Shown one piece after another: positions 9,369 through 18,339 of a DNA stretch of 64,000 bases (the first letter of the stretch is position 1; each line of letters starts with the position of its first letter). Location: the NCBI RefSeq assembly GCF_016056375.1, contig NZ_JAEDAE010000001.1, positions 868,001-932,000 of the forward strand, read 5' to 3'. The notes under the pieces are model-generated. The model saw nothing but the letters and a program-made list of their open reading frames with translations, had not been told where the DNA came from and made no database searches. Source of the DNA: Hymenobacter negativus. Lineage in GTDB: Bacteria > Bacteroidota > Bacteroidia > Cytophagales > Hymenobacteraceae. Both the position numbers and the translations under genes were made by a program.

Positions 9369-11306
9369 TTATGAATTGTTTGGCAGCAGAGAAGTGGTTT
9401 CAAAGGCTGCCCCGATACCCCGCCGCACCAGGCCGGCGCGGATTTCATCCAGAATCAGCGGGTCGTCGATGGTGGCGGGCATGGTGAAACCCTCGCCGTC
9501 GGCGAGTTGGCGCAGGGTTTTGCGGAGGATTTTGCCGGAGCGGGTTTTGGGCAGGCGCTTCACCACCAGCACGCTCCGGAAGCAGGCCAGCGCCCCAATC
9601 TGGCCGCGCACGGCGGCCACCAATTCCTTTTCCAGCTGCTCCTCTCCTATCGTCTGGCCGTCCTTGAGGACAACCAGCCCCACGGGCACTTGGCCGCGCA
9701 GCTGGTCGGCAATGCCAAGGACGGCGCACTCGGCCACGGCTGGGTGAGCGGCCAGGATTTCCTCGATTTCGCCGGTGCTGAGGCGGTGGCCAGCCACGTT
9801 GATGACGTCGTCGACGCGTCCCATGATGTAGGTGTAGCCTTCCTGGTCGCGGTAGCCGCCATCGCCGCTGAGGTAGTAGCCGGGGAAGGTGCTGAGGTAG
9901 GACTCGCGGAAACGGGCATCGTCCTGCCAGAGCGTGGGAAAGCAGCCGGGGGGCAGCGGCATTTTCACGGCCACAAGGCCGGTGGTGCCGGGAGGCACGG
10001 ACTGACCGGCTTCGTCCAGAATCTGAATATCGTAGCCCGGCACGGGGTGGCCGGCGCTGCCCGGGCGGGGCGCGGGCATTCCCTCTAGGCCCACCAGGGT
10101 GGCCAGCATGGGCCAGCCCGATTCGGTTTGCCACCAGTGGTCGATGACGGGCACGCCGAGCAATTTGCCGGCCCAGGCGTAGGTGGCGGGGTCGCAGCGC
10201 TCGCCGGCCAGAAACAGGTGGCGCAGGCTGCTCAGGTCGTATTTCCGGGCCAACAGTCCTTCGGGGTCTTCCTTTTTGATGGCTCGGATGGCGGTGGGGG
10301 CCGTGAATATGACGCGGACCTTGTACTGCTCGATGATGCGCCAAAAGGTGCCGGCACCGGGCGTGCGGACGGGCTTGCCCTCGAATAAAACCGTGGTGCA
10401 GCCCCTCAGTAAAGGTCCGTAGACGATGTAAGAGCTGCCCACGGCCCAGCCGATATCGGAGCCGGTGAAAATGACCTCGCCGGGCTCCAGGTTGTAGATA
10501 GTGCGCATGCTGAAGAACAGGGCCACGGCGTGGCCGCCGTGGTCGCGCACCACGCCCTTGGGGCGGCCAGTGGTGCCGCTGGTGTAGAGGACGTAGAGCG
10601 GGTGCGTGGCGGGAACCGGCACGGCGGGCACAGGAGCTGCTTTCAATAATTCCTGGTAGTCGACATCGCGGCCGGGCTGCATGTCGGCGGCCACGAAATC
10701 GCGCTGGCAGACCACGACGTGGGCCGGCCGGAAGGTGGCTTTGGCCAGGGCCTCCTCCACCAAAGGCTTGTAGGGAATCACGCGGTCGAACTCCATGCCT
10801 CCCGAGGCGCAGATGATGGCGCGGGGTCGGGCGTCGTCAATCCGGACCGCCAGCTCGTGCGGTGCGAAGCCCCCAAACACCACTGAATGCACGGCCCCGA
10901 GACGGGCGCAGGCCAGCATGGCCACCACGGCCTCGGGCATGTTGGGCATGTAGATGATGACGCGGTCGCCCATCGCAACGCCGATTTGGCGCAGGCCGCC
11001 GGCCAGCCGGGCGGTGAGGTCCAGCAGCTCGGCGTAGGTGTATATGCGCTTGGTGCGGGTCACGGGTGAGTCGTAAATGAGGGCGGGCTGGTCGGCGCGG
11101 CCCTGCGCCACCTGCCAGTCGAGGCAGAGGTAGGCGGTATTCAATTCCCCGCCCTTGAACCAGCGGTAGAAGCCGTTTTCATCCTGGCTGAGGGGCTCGG
11201 TGGGCTGGTGGTCCCAGTGCAGATGGGCGGCCTGAGCAGCCCAGAACCCGGCCGGGTCGGCCAGGCTGGCGGCGTGGGTAGCGGCGTAGGAACAGGCGGG
11301 CTTCAT
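9369..11306 (-). CDS. prpE: Propionyl-CoA synthetase (acyl-CoA synthetase, PrpE-like)
   Basis: A 645-residue AMP-forming acyl-CoA synthetase, paralogous to the next gene. It has the adenylation loop LYTSGTTGRPKGVVRDHGG and C-terminal PKTRSGKILRK with the conserved Lys. The motif IDHWWQTESGWPM, the GFAPHELAVRIDDARP stretch and the N-terminal PAGFWAAQA resemble PrpE rather than Acs, so propionate is the likeliest substrate, giving propionyl-CoA. Acetate or another short chain cannot be excluded. It is preceded by a 123-bp gap holding an inverted repeat and the single-domain response regulator, and followed at 30 bp by acs. Confidence 0.88.
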   Translation of the reverse strand: MKPACSYAATHAASLADPAGFWAAQAAHLHWDHQPTEPLSQDENGFYRWFKGGELNTAYLCLDWQVAQGRADQPALIYDSPVTRTKRIYTYAELLDLTARLAGGLRQIGVAMGDRVIIYMPNMPEAVVAMLACARLGAVHSVVFGGFAPHELAVRIDDARPRAIICASGGMEFDRVIPYKPLVEEALAKATFRPAHVVVCQRDFVAADMQPGRDVDYQELLKAAPVPAVPVPATHPLYVLYTSGTTGRPKGVVRDHGGHAVALFFSMRTIYNLEPGEVIFTGSDIGWAVGSSYIVYGPLLRGCTTVLFEGKPVRTPGAGTFWRIIEQYKVRVIFTAPTAIRAIKKEDPEGLLARKYDLSSLRHLFLAGERCDPATYAWAGKLLGVPVIDHWWQTESGWPMLATLVGLEGMPAPRPGSAGHPVPGYDIQILDEAGQSVPPGTTGLVAVKMPLPPGCFPTLWQDDARFRESYLSTFPGYYLSGDGGYRDQEGYTYIMGRVDDVINVAGHRLSTGEIEEILAAHPAVAECAVLGIADQLRGQVPVGLVVLKDGQTIGEEQLEKELVAAVRGQIGALACFRSVLVVKRLPKTRSGKILRKTLRQLADGEGFTMPATIDDPLILDEIRAGLVRRGIGAAFETTSLLPNNS

Positions 11307-11330
11307 AGCGGGTGGGAATTAAGGGTGGAT

Positions 11331-11417
11331 GTAGAAACGCAACACTTCGCGTCTCGGCGTTCGGCTAACGTGCGGCAGTATCACTCAACGACGAGACGCG
11401 AAGTGTCGCGTCTCTAC
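11331..11417. repeat. Interspersed inverted repeat (GTAGAGACGC family)
   Basis: Arms at 11331-11355 and 11393-11417 match at 23 of 25 positions as an inverted repeat around a 37-nt core. The GTAGAGACGC outer motif recurs at 50677-50706. It fills most of the gap between the response regulator and prpE and may act as a hairpin that attenuates read-through. Confidence 0.8.
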
Positions 11418-11429
11418 ACCGTTCAGTTA

Positions 11430-11807
11430 TCACGCGGCCACGCCCAGCAGCTCGCGCACTTTTTCCATGAGCTGGCGGGTGCTGAAGGGCTTGGGAATGT
11501 ATAAATCAGCCCCGACTTCGTAGCCTTTTTGCACGTCGGCTTCGCGGCTTTTGGCGGAGAGGAAAATGACTTTGGTGGCGGCACGGTCGGGGCGCTGGCG
11601 GAGTTGGCGGCACACCTGCAGGCCGTCCACGTCGGGCATCATGATATCGAGGAGGATGAGGTCGTAGGCGATTTGGTCGATGGCGGCGAGGGCCTCGGTG
11701 CCGTTGCGGGCGATGCCGACCTGGAAGCCGTTTTTGCGCATCAGGAATTCGAGCGACATGACGATATTGGGCTCGTCGTCAACAATAAGGATATGAGGCG
11801 TTTTCAT
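11430..11807 (-). CDS. Single-domain response regulator (receiver only)
   Basis: A 125-residue CheY-like receiver with the acidic pair Asp10/Asp11 (VDDEPN), phospho-acceptor Asp54 (LILLDIMMPD), the Ser in FLSAKS and the invariant Lys in YIPKPFS. No output domain follows; the stop comes right after the last helix. The ATG at 11807 gives an exact receiver start, although the frame stays open upstream to 11897. It lies 49 bp downstream of the SSS-type histidine kinase and is its obvious partner. CrbR, the partner of the acetate kinase CrbS in other bacteria, carries a LuxR-type output, so this version must signal through a protein partner. Confidence 0.9.
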   Translation of the reverse strand: MKTPHILIVDDEPNIVMSLEFLMRKNGFQVGIARNGTEALAAIDQIAYDLILLDIMMPDVDGLQVCRQLRQRPDRAATKVIFLSAKSREADVQKGYEVGADLYIPKPFSTRQLMEKVRELLGVAA

Positions 11808-11850
11808 GCAGCGAGGTGGTGAGGGCGGGTGGAGAGTGAGAAGCGGGAAG

Positions 11851-11887
11851 CGGCCGTCATGCAGAGCGTAACGAAGCATGACGGCCG
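11851..11887. repeat. Short inverted repeat overlapping the kinase stop codon
   Basis: CGGCCGTCATGC at 11851-11862 is mirrored by GCATGACGGCCG at 11876-11887 around a 13-nt core of the GAGCG..CGAAG type seen in the other interspersed repeats. The TGA of the histidine kinase lies inside it, so the repeat encodes the last residues (RHASLRSA) of that protein. Confidence 0.8.
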
Positions 11888-14682
11888 GGCGGGCCACTCC
11901 CCGCTTCCCACTCCCTGCTTCCCATCAGCGGCAGCTCGATAAAGAAGCGGGCGCCCTGCTCCAGGCTGCTTTCGACCCAGATGCGGCCGTGGTGCAGTTC
12001 CACAATCTTACGGGTGATGGCCAGGCCGAGGCCGGTGCCTTCGGGCTTGCGGGTGGTTTGGTGCTGGGCCTGGTAAAACTTGTCGAAGATGAGGTGCTGG
12101 GCAGCGGGCGAGATGCCCCGGCCGTTGTCTTCCACGCAGAGCAGGAGCACGTCGGCGGTGGGCCAGGCCAGCACCGCAATTCGGCCCGTGCCGTCGGACC
12201 GGCAGGCCTTGATGGCGTTGGAAAGCAGGTTGACGAGCACCTGCATCAGGCGGTCGCGGTCGGCGTGGAGGGCGGGCAGGTTGGCGGGCACGTCCGTGTG
12301 CAGGGCAATGTGCTTGTCGCGTAGTAGCTGGCCCACTGCGTCGAGGGCTTCGGCCACCAGGTCGACCACCGGCACAGGGGCGCGGTCCAGGGTGGCCTGG
12401 CCGGATTCGAACTTCTCCAAATCAAGGACCAGCGAGATGAGCCGGGTGAGGCGCTCGGCCTCGCGGCCGATGGTGAGCTGGAAATGCTGGCGTTCCTCGG
12501 TTTCCAAATCGGGGTTGTCGGCCAGTATTTCGGCCAGCGCCCGGATGCTGGTGAGGGGCGTACGCAGCTCGTGCGTCACGGTGTATAGAAATTCGTCCTT
12601 GCGGTGGTCAAGGGCTTGGAGCTGGTCGTAGGCGGCGCGCAATTCGTCGGTGAGGCGCTGGAGCTGGCGGCTTTGCTTCTGGAGTTGGCGGTTGGCTTCG
12701 AGCAGCTGCTGGCTTTCTTTGAGAATGCCCACCACGCTGTCGTAGCTGATTTGCTCAGCCCCGGCCACCGAGGCCACCAGCATGCGGGCGCTGGCCGGGC
12801 CCAGGCTGCCGGCCAGCAGCTTCTCGGCGTAGGTGAGCAGGCGCGGGTCGGCGGGCGCGGTGGCTGCGTGACTGAGTGAGGGAGTGAGTCCACCTTCCGG
12901 CGCGGGCAGGGCATCGGGGAAGCGGGTGGCGAAGGTGCGCAGGGCCTGGTTAGTGCGCTTCTTGCCGAGGAAGCCGAGCAGCAGGGCGCGCACGTCGGGG
13001 AATGGGGTGCGGCCCTGCCAGCCAGCCACTTCCTCGGCCAGGCTGCGGCGCGTGAATACGTCCACGAACACGTCGGCCTGGCGCAGCTCCAGCGCCATTG
13101 GCGGCCAGGCCAGCGAGAGGCCCACATAGAGCCCGATGTTGAAAAACCAGCTCCAGAACAAGCCGTGCGAGAGGTAACCAAGCCCTTCGAGCCCGAACAG
13201 CGCAAACGGCCGCAAGCCGCTGAGGCCGCCCACGCCGTCGGTCAGCACGGACTCGGGCAGGCGGCCCGGCCCCACCAGCGTGGGCAGCACCAGCGTGAAA
13301 AACCAGATGGCAAACCCCGCCAGCAGCCCCACCGTGGCCCCGCGCCGCGAGCCGCCCTTCCAGTACAGCCCGCCCAGCACGGCGGGCACAAACTGCGCCA
13401 CCGCCGCAAAGGACACCAGCCCGGTGTTCACCAGCGGCAGGGTTTTGCCCACTTCGGCGTAGTAGCCGTAGGCCAGAAGCAGCACCAGCACCACGGCCAG
13501 CCGGCGGCTTTCGAGGGCCACGCGGCCCAGGTAGGCAAACCAGCGCGTCTGGCCGCCCTCGGGCCGGGCCACGGGCACGCGCACCAGCAGCGGCATGAGC
13601 AGGTGGTTACTCATCATCACGCTCAGGGCCACGGTTTCGACGATAATCATGCTGCTAGCCGCCGACAGCCCGCCCAGGTAGGTGAGCAGCGCCAGCCACG
13701 AATGGCCGGCCGCCAGCGGCAGCGCCAGCACAAAAGTATCGGCATCAATACCGCTGTGGCCCAGCCGCAGCATGCCACTAAAGGCCACCGGCAGCACAAA
13801 CAAGTTTATGACAATGAGGTAGAGCGGAAACAGCCACATGGCCTTGCGCAGGTGGTTTTCGTCCACATTCTCTACCACGGCCACCTGAAACTGCCGGGGC
13901 AGCAGCAGCACCGCCGACATGCTCAGGACCAGCAGCGTGAACCACTCGCCCCCGCTCGTGCCCGAGCCGCGCAGCGTGAACAGCTGCCGCAGGGCCGGCA
14001 CCGCCGCCGCTTGGTCGAATACGTCGGCAAAGCCGTGAAACAGCCCGAACGTAACGAACAGGCCTAGTATCAGAAAGGCCACCAGCTTCAGCACGCTTTC
14101 CAGGGCCACGGCCAGTACAATGCCCTCGTGCCGCTCCGTGGCCTCTACCGACCGCACCCCGAACAGAATGGTGAACACCGCCAGCGCGCCCGTGGTGTAG
14201 AGGGCCGTGGTCGCCGCTGCCCCGCCCGCCCCCGCCCCGCTCCCGGTAAGGGTCACAAACGATGCGGCAATGGCTTTGATTTGCAGCGCGATGTAGGGCA
14301 CAATGCCCAGCACGCACACCACCGTGACGAGCGCGCCCAGCGCCGCGCTCTTGCCGTACCGGGCCGAGATAAAATCAGCAATGGACGTGAGCCGCTGCTG
14401 CCGGCTGACGCGGATAATCTTGCGCAGCACCAGCCACCACACCGGGGCTAGAAGCGTGGGCCCGAGGTAGATGCCCACGAACTCCAGCCCGTTGTGCGCC
14501 GCCCGGCCCACCGAGCCGTAGTACGTCCATGCCGTGCAGTACACGGCCATGCTCAGGGCGTAGACGTAGGGGTTGCTCACCAGGCTTTTGCGGGCGGCCG
14601 AGCGGCGCTCGGCGGCGTAGGCCACGCCGAAAAGCAGGGCCAGGTAGCCGAACGAAAAGCCGATGACGAGCAGCTTGGGCAT
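11857..14682 (-). CDS. SSS transporter-STAC-histidine kinase (CbrA/CrbS-like sensor)
   Basis: A 941-residue hybrid. Residues 1 to about 530 form a 13-helix sodium:solute symporter domain (SSS/PutP fold; AVYCTAWTYYGSVG, TSIADFISARYGKSA). Then comes a STAC-type linker domain (LLTYAEKLLAGSLGPASA, about 600-640), a coiled coil (QQLLEANRQLQKQSRQLQRL) and a complete kinase core: His704 in THELRTPLTS, N-box LVNLLSNAIKAC, G-boxes EDNGRGIS and GTGLGLAI. No PAS domain is present, unlike CbrA. Family members couple solute binding or transport to autophosphorylation, and CrbS controls acetate use. Neighbours prpE and acs fit acetate or propionate sensing. The C-terminal RHASLRSA comes from an inverted repeat. 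The adjacent receiver protein is the likely phospho-acceptor. Confidence 0.92.
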   Translation of the reverse strand: MPKLLVIGFSFGYLALLFGVAYAAERRSAARKSLVSNPYVYALSMAVYCTAWTYYGSVGRAAHNGLEFVGIYLGPTLLAPVWWLVLRKIIRVSRQQRLTSIADFISARYGKSAALGALVTVVCVLGIVPYIALQIKAIAASFVTLTGSGAGAGGAAATTALYTTGALAVFTILFGVRSVEATERHEGIVLAVALESVLKLVAFLILGLFVTFGLFHGFADVFDQAAAVPALRQLFTLRGSGTSGGEWFTLLVLSMSAVLLLPRQFQVAVVENVDENHLRKAMWLFPLYLIVINLFVLPVAFSGMLRLGHSGIDADTFVLALPLAAGHSWLALLTYLGGLSAASSMIIVETVALSVMMSNHLLMPLLVRVPVARPEGGQTRWFAYLGRVALESRRLAVVLVLLLAYGYYAEVGKTLPLVNTGLVSFAAVAQFVPAVLGGLYWKGGSRRGATVGLLAGFAIWFFTLVLPTLVGPGRLPESVLTDGVGGLSGLRPFALFGLEGLGYLSHGLFWSWFFNIGLYVGLSLAWPPMALELRQADVFVDVFTRRSLAEEVAGWQGRTPFPDVRALLLGFLGKKRTNQALRTFATRFPDALPAPEGGLTPSLSHAATAPADPRLLTYAEKLLAGSLGPASARMLVASVAGAEQISYDSVVGILKESQQLLEANRQLQKQSRQLQRLTDELRAAYDQLQALDHRKDEFLYTVTHELRTPLTSIRALAEILADNPDLETEERQHFQLTIGREAERLTRLISLVLDLEKFESGQATLDRAPVPVVDLVAEALDAVGQLLRDKHIALHTDVPANLPALHADRDRLMQVLVNLLSNAIKACRSDGTGRIAVLAWPTADVLLLCVEDNGRGISPAAQHLIFDKFYQAQHQTTRKPEGTGLGLAITRKIVELHHGRIWVESSLEQGARFFIELPLMGSREWEAGSGPPGRHASLRSA

Positions 14683-14699
14683 AGTTATTTTAAGGTCGT

Positions 14700-14900
14700 G
14701 TCATTGCGAGTGGAGCGCAGCGGAACGCGGCAATCCGTCCTCTTGATGTGACTAAGGCTAAGTTCTCAGACTGCTTTTTTATTGTAAAAAAGACTTTTCG
14801 GGTTTGGAAAGTATCTGTGTTTAAAGATGTCTGGGTTGATAGAGTGTCAGGCTTTGACAGGACGGATTGCCGCGTTCCGCTGCGCTCCACTCGCAATGAC
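14700..14900. repeat. 201-bp element with perfect 42-nt terminal inverted repeats
   Basis: Arms at 14700-14741 and 14859-14900 are perfect inverted copies beginning GTCATTGCGAGTGGAGCGCA. The 117-nt core is AT-rich and holds an inner hairpin around 14775-14800 (CTTTTTTATTGTAAAAAAG). It occupies nearly the whole gap between the small membrane protein gene and the histidine kinase. It has no coding capacity, so it may be a MITE-like or REP-pair (BIME-like) element. The absence of any arm mismatch points to recent arrival or active gene conversion. Confidence 0.85.
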
Positions 14901-14908
14901 TGGCGAGT

Positions 14909-15157
14909 TCATTCTGCCCTCCTCTCCCGCACCAAATACGCCGTCAGCCCCACCAGCAGCGCCCAGAGCAGCAGCACATACAGGTAAAGCACCGGCACGC
15001 CACCCACGCGCCCGTCGTGGTCGAACACCGCCAGCAGGGGGAAATTGAGCAGCACGCCGAACAGCACGGCCAGGAAAAGTAGCCGGTGGCCGCGGCGCGA
15101 TTCCGAATGGTCAGGATGGGGATGGGACGACACGGGAAAAGGAGGTTTGGCAGGCAT
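14909..15157 (-). CDS. Small two-helix membrane protein, symporter-associated (DUF3311-like)
   Basis: An 82-residue protein with a basic, Pro-rich N-terminus and two hydrophobic helices (FLAVLFGVLLNFPLLAVF and VLYLYVLLLWALLVGLTAYL) joined by a short polar loop. The spacing and the FP..VLYLY..LLW pattern recall the small DUF3311-type proteins often encoded just before SSS-family symporters. I infer an accessory subunit of the SSS-kinase that follows after the 201-bp repeat. The ATG at 15157 is preferred to a GTG at 15172. It may also be transcribed on its own, since a terminator (15203-15237) separates it from the transporter genes upstream. Confidence 0.65.
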   Translation of the reverse strand: MPAKPPFPVSSHPHPDHSESRRGHRLLFLAVLFGVLLNFPLLAVFDHDGRVGGVPVLYLYVLLLWALLVGLTAYLVRERRAE

Positions 15158-15202
15158 CGGGAGCCGGTGCACCGGGAGTTGCGGCGGCTCGTCAATTTAC
15201 TG

Positions 15203-15237
15203 AAAAAGCCGCCGGCCCAGCGGACCAGCGGCTTTTT
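15203..15237 (-). terminator. Terminator after the transporter gene
   Basis: AAAAAGCCGC at 15203-15212 pairs with GCGGCTTTTT at 15228-15237. It is placed 31 bp downstream of the MHS transporter stop on the minus strand. Confidence 0.75.
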
Positions 15238-15267
15238 CGGGCGTGAGTTGGTCGTGGGGCGGGCTGC

Positions 15268-16755
15268 CTACGCGGCCGGAGCAGGCTGGTCTTCAATGAG
15301 CTTCACGTTGCGCACGTCCTTCATGTAGGCCACGCCCACCAGGAAGCAAATCAGGGCGATGACCACCGGGTAAACCAGGCCCACGATGCTGCTGTGCTCC
15401 TTGGCAAACGTGCCCGCCGGCTGCGCCGCCGCCCACACGCCAATGGACGTGGCCACCAGCGGCACGAAGCCGCCGAAAATGCCGTTGCCAATGTGGTAGG
15501 GCACCGACAGCGACGTGTAGCGCACCTTGGTGGGAAACAGCTCGACGAGGTAGGCGGCAATGGGGCCGTACACCATCGTCACGAACAAAACGAGGCAGAA
15601 CACCAGCGCAATCATGGCCGGCACGTTGGGCGTGAGGGCTTTCATGACGGCGGGCACGGCTTTGCCAGCGGCATCCACCGTGGCGGGCGTGATTTCGGTG
15701 AGCGGCCCGGCAAAGGCCTTGATGCCGTAGAACAGCGGCATGGTGAACAGCGCCCCGCAAATCATGCCCGTCATGATGATTTTCTTGCGGCCAATGCGGT
15801 CCGACAGCGAGCCGAAATACACGAACAGCGGCGTAGCCAACAGCATCGAAACCACCATGATGATGCTCGAATCAACGATGTCAAGTTTCAGTGTGGCATT
15901 CATGAACGTAAAGGCCTGAAACTGGCTGGTGTAGAAGATAACGCCCTGGCCCATGGTAGCCCCGAACAGCGCGATAAGCACCAGGCGGCGGTTGATGGGG
16001 TTCACGAACGAGTCGCGCAGGGGGCTTTTGCTGGTGGTGCCGGTGGCTTTAGCTTTGGCAAACAGTGGCGACTCGTGCAGCCGGCGGCGGATGTAGTATG
16101 AGGCAATCACCAGGAAGCCCGACAGCAGGAACGGAATGCGCCAGCCCCACTCTTTAAAGGCGGGTTCGCCCATCAGCTTGCGGGTGATGAGGATGACGGT
16201 GATGCTGAGAATAAGGCCGCCGGTGGCCGTAATCTGGATGAAGCTGGTGTAGTAGCCGCGCTTCTGGTCGGGGGCGTACTCGGCCACGTAGGTGGCCGCG
16301 CCGCCGTACTCGCCGCCCAGGGCTAGGCCCTGCAACAGGCGCAAAACCACCACAATAACCGGGGCCGTGATGCCAATGGTATCGTAGCTGGGAATGAGGC
16401 CGGTGATGAACGTAGCCCCGCCCATAATCAGCAGCGTGACTAGGAAGGTGTATTTCCGCCCAATCATGTCGCCGATGCGCCCGAAGAACACGGCCCCAAA
16501 CGGCCGTACCACAAAGCCCGCCCCAAACACGGCCAGCGCCCCCAGCAACGACTTGGTAATATCGCCGGACTGCCCAAACAGCACCGGCCCGATGATGGCC
16601 GCCAGCGAGCCGAAAATGTAGAAATCGTACCACTCAATCACCGTGCCCACCGACGAGGCCGTGATGACCTGCCAGATTTGACTGGTCGAGGTCGTGTTGT
16701 TGTCGTGGGCACTGGCCGCTGCCGCCACGTAAGGCGGATTTAAACTCTGTTCCAT
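15268..16755 (-). CDS. MHS-family major facilitator transporter (metabolite:proton symporter)
   Basis: A 495-residue, 12-helix major facilitator of the metabolite:H+ symporter subfamily (ProP, ShiA, KgtP relatives). It shows VIEWYDFYIFGSLA in helix 1, GRIGDMIGRKYTF in the first cytoplasmic loop, LQGLALGGEYGGAATYVAEYAP in helices 4-5 and GSLSDRIGRKKII in the second repeat. An extended loop near residues 330-370 (ALTEITPATVDAAGK region) is a feature of some bacterial members. The substrate is not readable; with a porin 54 bp upstream and acs/prpE nearby, a carboxylate such as acetate or propionate is a reasonable inference. Porin and carrier probably form one transcript ending at 15203-15237. 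Confidence 0.9.
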   Translation of the reverse strand: MEQSLNPPYVAAAASAHDNNTTSTSQIWQVITASSVGTVIEWYDFYIFGSLAAIIGPVLFGQSGDITKSLLGALAVFGAGFVVRPFGAVFFGRIGDMIGRKYTFLVTLLIMGGATFITGLIPSYDTIGITAPVIVVVLRLLQGLALGGEYGGAATYVAEYAPDQKRGYYTSFIQITATGGLILSITVILITRKLMGEPAFKEWGWRIPFLLSGFLVIASYYIRRRLHESPLFAKAKATGTTSKSPLRDSFVNPINRRLVLIALFGATMGQGVIFYTSQFQAFTFMNATLKLDIVDSSIIMVVSMLLATPLFVYFGSLSDRIGRKKIIMTGMICGALFTMPLFYGIKAFAGPLTEITPATVDAAGKAVPAVMKALTPNVPAMIALVFCLVLFVTMVYGPIAAYLVELFPTKVRYTSLSVPYHIGNGIFGGFVPLVATSIGVWAAAQPAGTFAKEHSSIVGLVYPVVIALICFLVGVAYMKDVRNVKLIEDQPAPAA

Positions 16756-16809
16756 TGCGTTAGGAAAGAAAAAAGGGTTGCTGAAGCAGGAGAAAACAGC
16801 GAAACCGGT

Positions 16810-18339
16810 CTACAGAAACACCTGCGTTTGCAGCGTAATTTCGGGGCGGTACTGCACGTCGTTCACATTGGTAAAATCGGGGCGCGGGCGGTAGTTGAAC
16901 GTCACCTTGGCGTTGTGGCCGTCGAGCAACACGTTCAGGCCAGCATCCACAATGTTCACGCCCTTGGTATCGCCGGTGCTGGTTTTCAGGCCTTCGTAGT
17001 TGGCGTGTTGGTAGGCCACGTAGGGCTGCAACCGCGCTTTGGGACCGAGCAGGTTTTTGGGCATCACCAAGCCCACCTGGCCATAAAAGACCCCGCCCGT
17101 GCCCGACTGCGGCACGGCATTGCCGCGCAGGGCGGCAGCTCCGTAGCCAGGGTTTTCGGCCCCCACAAAGCGCACGTAGTTCGGACCGAAATTGTAATTG
17201 TAGTACACGCCATAGAGTGTGATGGCCGTACGGCTGGTGGTATCGAGCGGAGCATCGTAAAACGCATCGACGCCGAAGAGTTTGATATCGTGCTTATCGG
17301 TAGGCACAGCGGCATATAGGTCGGCCCCCGGCGTGAGCGTGCTCAGGGCCACGGTGCTGCTGGTCGGCCGCGAGTACATGCCTTCTTTATTAAACATAAA
17401 GCCCGCCCCTACACTGAACACCCGCTTGGTGCCCAGGTAGCTGCCCTGCGTGTAGGGCAGCAGGTTGGCCTCGGGCTCCAGAAAATTATAGCTGAAGTAC
17501 CCCTGATACACATGACTGGTATTCTGTGGGTTGTACTGGGCCGTATTGGTACCGGTGTTGATGCCGGTGGCACTGGTCACGCCCAGGCCCAGCGGGTTGC
17601 CGGTTTGCACACCGCCCGCCACGTAGGCGGCGTTGGTGGGTAGGTTGGTGAGGAAAGGGTCGCTCATCGACACGCGGTAGTCGAACTTCCCAATGCGTCC
17701 TTTGGCATATACCCCAATCCAACGCGCAAATTGGTCGAGCGCGTCGATGGTGGGAAAATTGGTGAGCGGCAAGTCGATGGGCAGAATGCTGGTGGTGCTG
17801 GCGCTGCTCAGGCGCGAAATGCCGTTGTAGTAATGGAGGCCCGCGCCCAGATTCAGGTACTTATTCACTTTGTACTCCGTCACGGCTTCGTGAATGAAGA
17901 ACTGGGGTTTTTTGCCATCTGCCGTGGGCGACACCCCGCCACTCACCGCGTTCTGGTTATTGATACCCAAGTGAGTATAAATAAGGAAGCGCGGGTTGAG
18001 TTGAGCCAGCAGCACCATGCGCGAGCGTCGAATGCCGAAGTCTATCTGGCTTTCTTTGGGCTGATTGGGCGCGCGCAAGGTGCCGGTATTGTTCTCGTTG
18101 TAGCGAGCAAAAACCTGCGTCCAAAGCATCAGGCGCACATACTTGGAGCCGTCAGGCGAGATATTGATTTTCATACCGCCACCGTAAGGGGCCGACTTGG
18201 CTGGGGTGGGCACGGCGGGCGGGGGCGCGGGCGCGGCGGGTGCCGGGGCCGTGCCGGTAGCCGGTGGGGTAACCTGGCCAAACGCGGCCCCGGTCATCAA
18301 CAGGCCGCTCAGGGCCAAAGCGTAACGGGATGTGTGCAT
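16810..18339 (-). CDS. Outer membrane porin
   Basis: A 509-residue outer membrane beta-barrel. A signal peptide (residues 1-21, ending AAFG then Gln) is followed by a low-complexity Pro/Ala linker of about 30 residues and alternating hydrophobic/polar strands rich in Tyr, Asn and Gly (for example VRLMLWTQVFARYNENN, FDYRVSMSDPF, KVTFNYRPRPDF), ending in the strand EITLQTQVFL. This matches the porins of Bacteroidota that resemble phosphate-selective porins. The ATG at 18339 was chosen over an open frame to 18435 because it starts the signal peptide. It lies just ahead of the MHS carrier; together they would give an uptake route across both membranes. Confidence 0.82.
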   Translation of the reverse strand: MHTSRYALALSGLLMTGAAFGQVTPPATGTAPAPAAPAPPPAVPTPAKSAPYGGGMKINISPDGSKYVRLMLWTQVFARYNENNTGTLRAPNQPKESQIDFGIRRSRMVLLAQLNPRFLIYTHLGINNQNAVSGGVSPTADGKKPQFFIHEAVTEYKVNKYLNLGAGLHYYNGISRLSSASTTSILPIDLPLTNFPTIDALDQFARWIGVYAKGRIGKFDYRVSMSDPFLTNLPTNAAYVAGGVQTGNPLGLGVTSATGINTGTNTAQYNPQNTSHVYQGYFSYNFLEPEANLLPYTQGSYLGTKRVFSVGAGFMFNKEGMYSRPTSSTVALSTLTPGADLYAAVPTDKHDIKLFGVDAFYDAPLDTTSRTAITLYGVYYNYNFGPNYVRFVGAENPGYGAAALRGNAVPQSGTGGVFYGQVGLVMPKNLLGPKARLQPYVAYQHANYEGLKTSTGDTKGVNIVDAGLNVLLDGHNAKVTFNYRPRPDFTNVNDVQYRPEITLQTQVFL

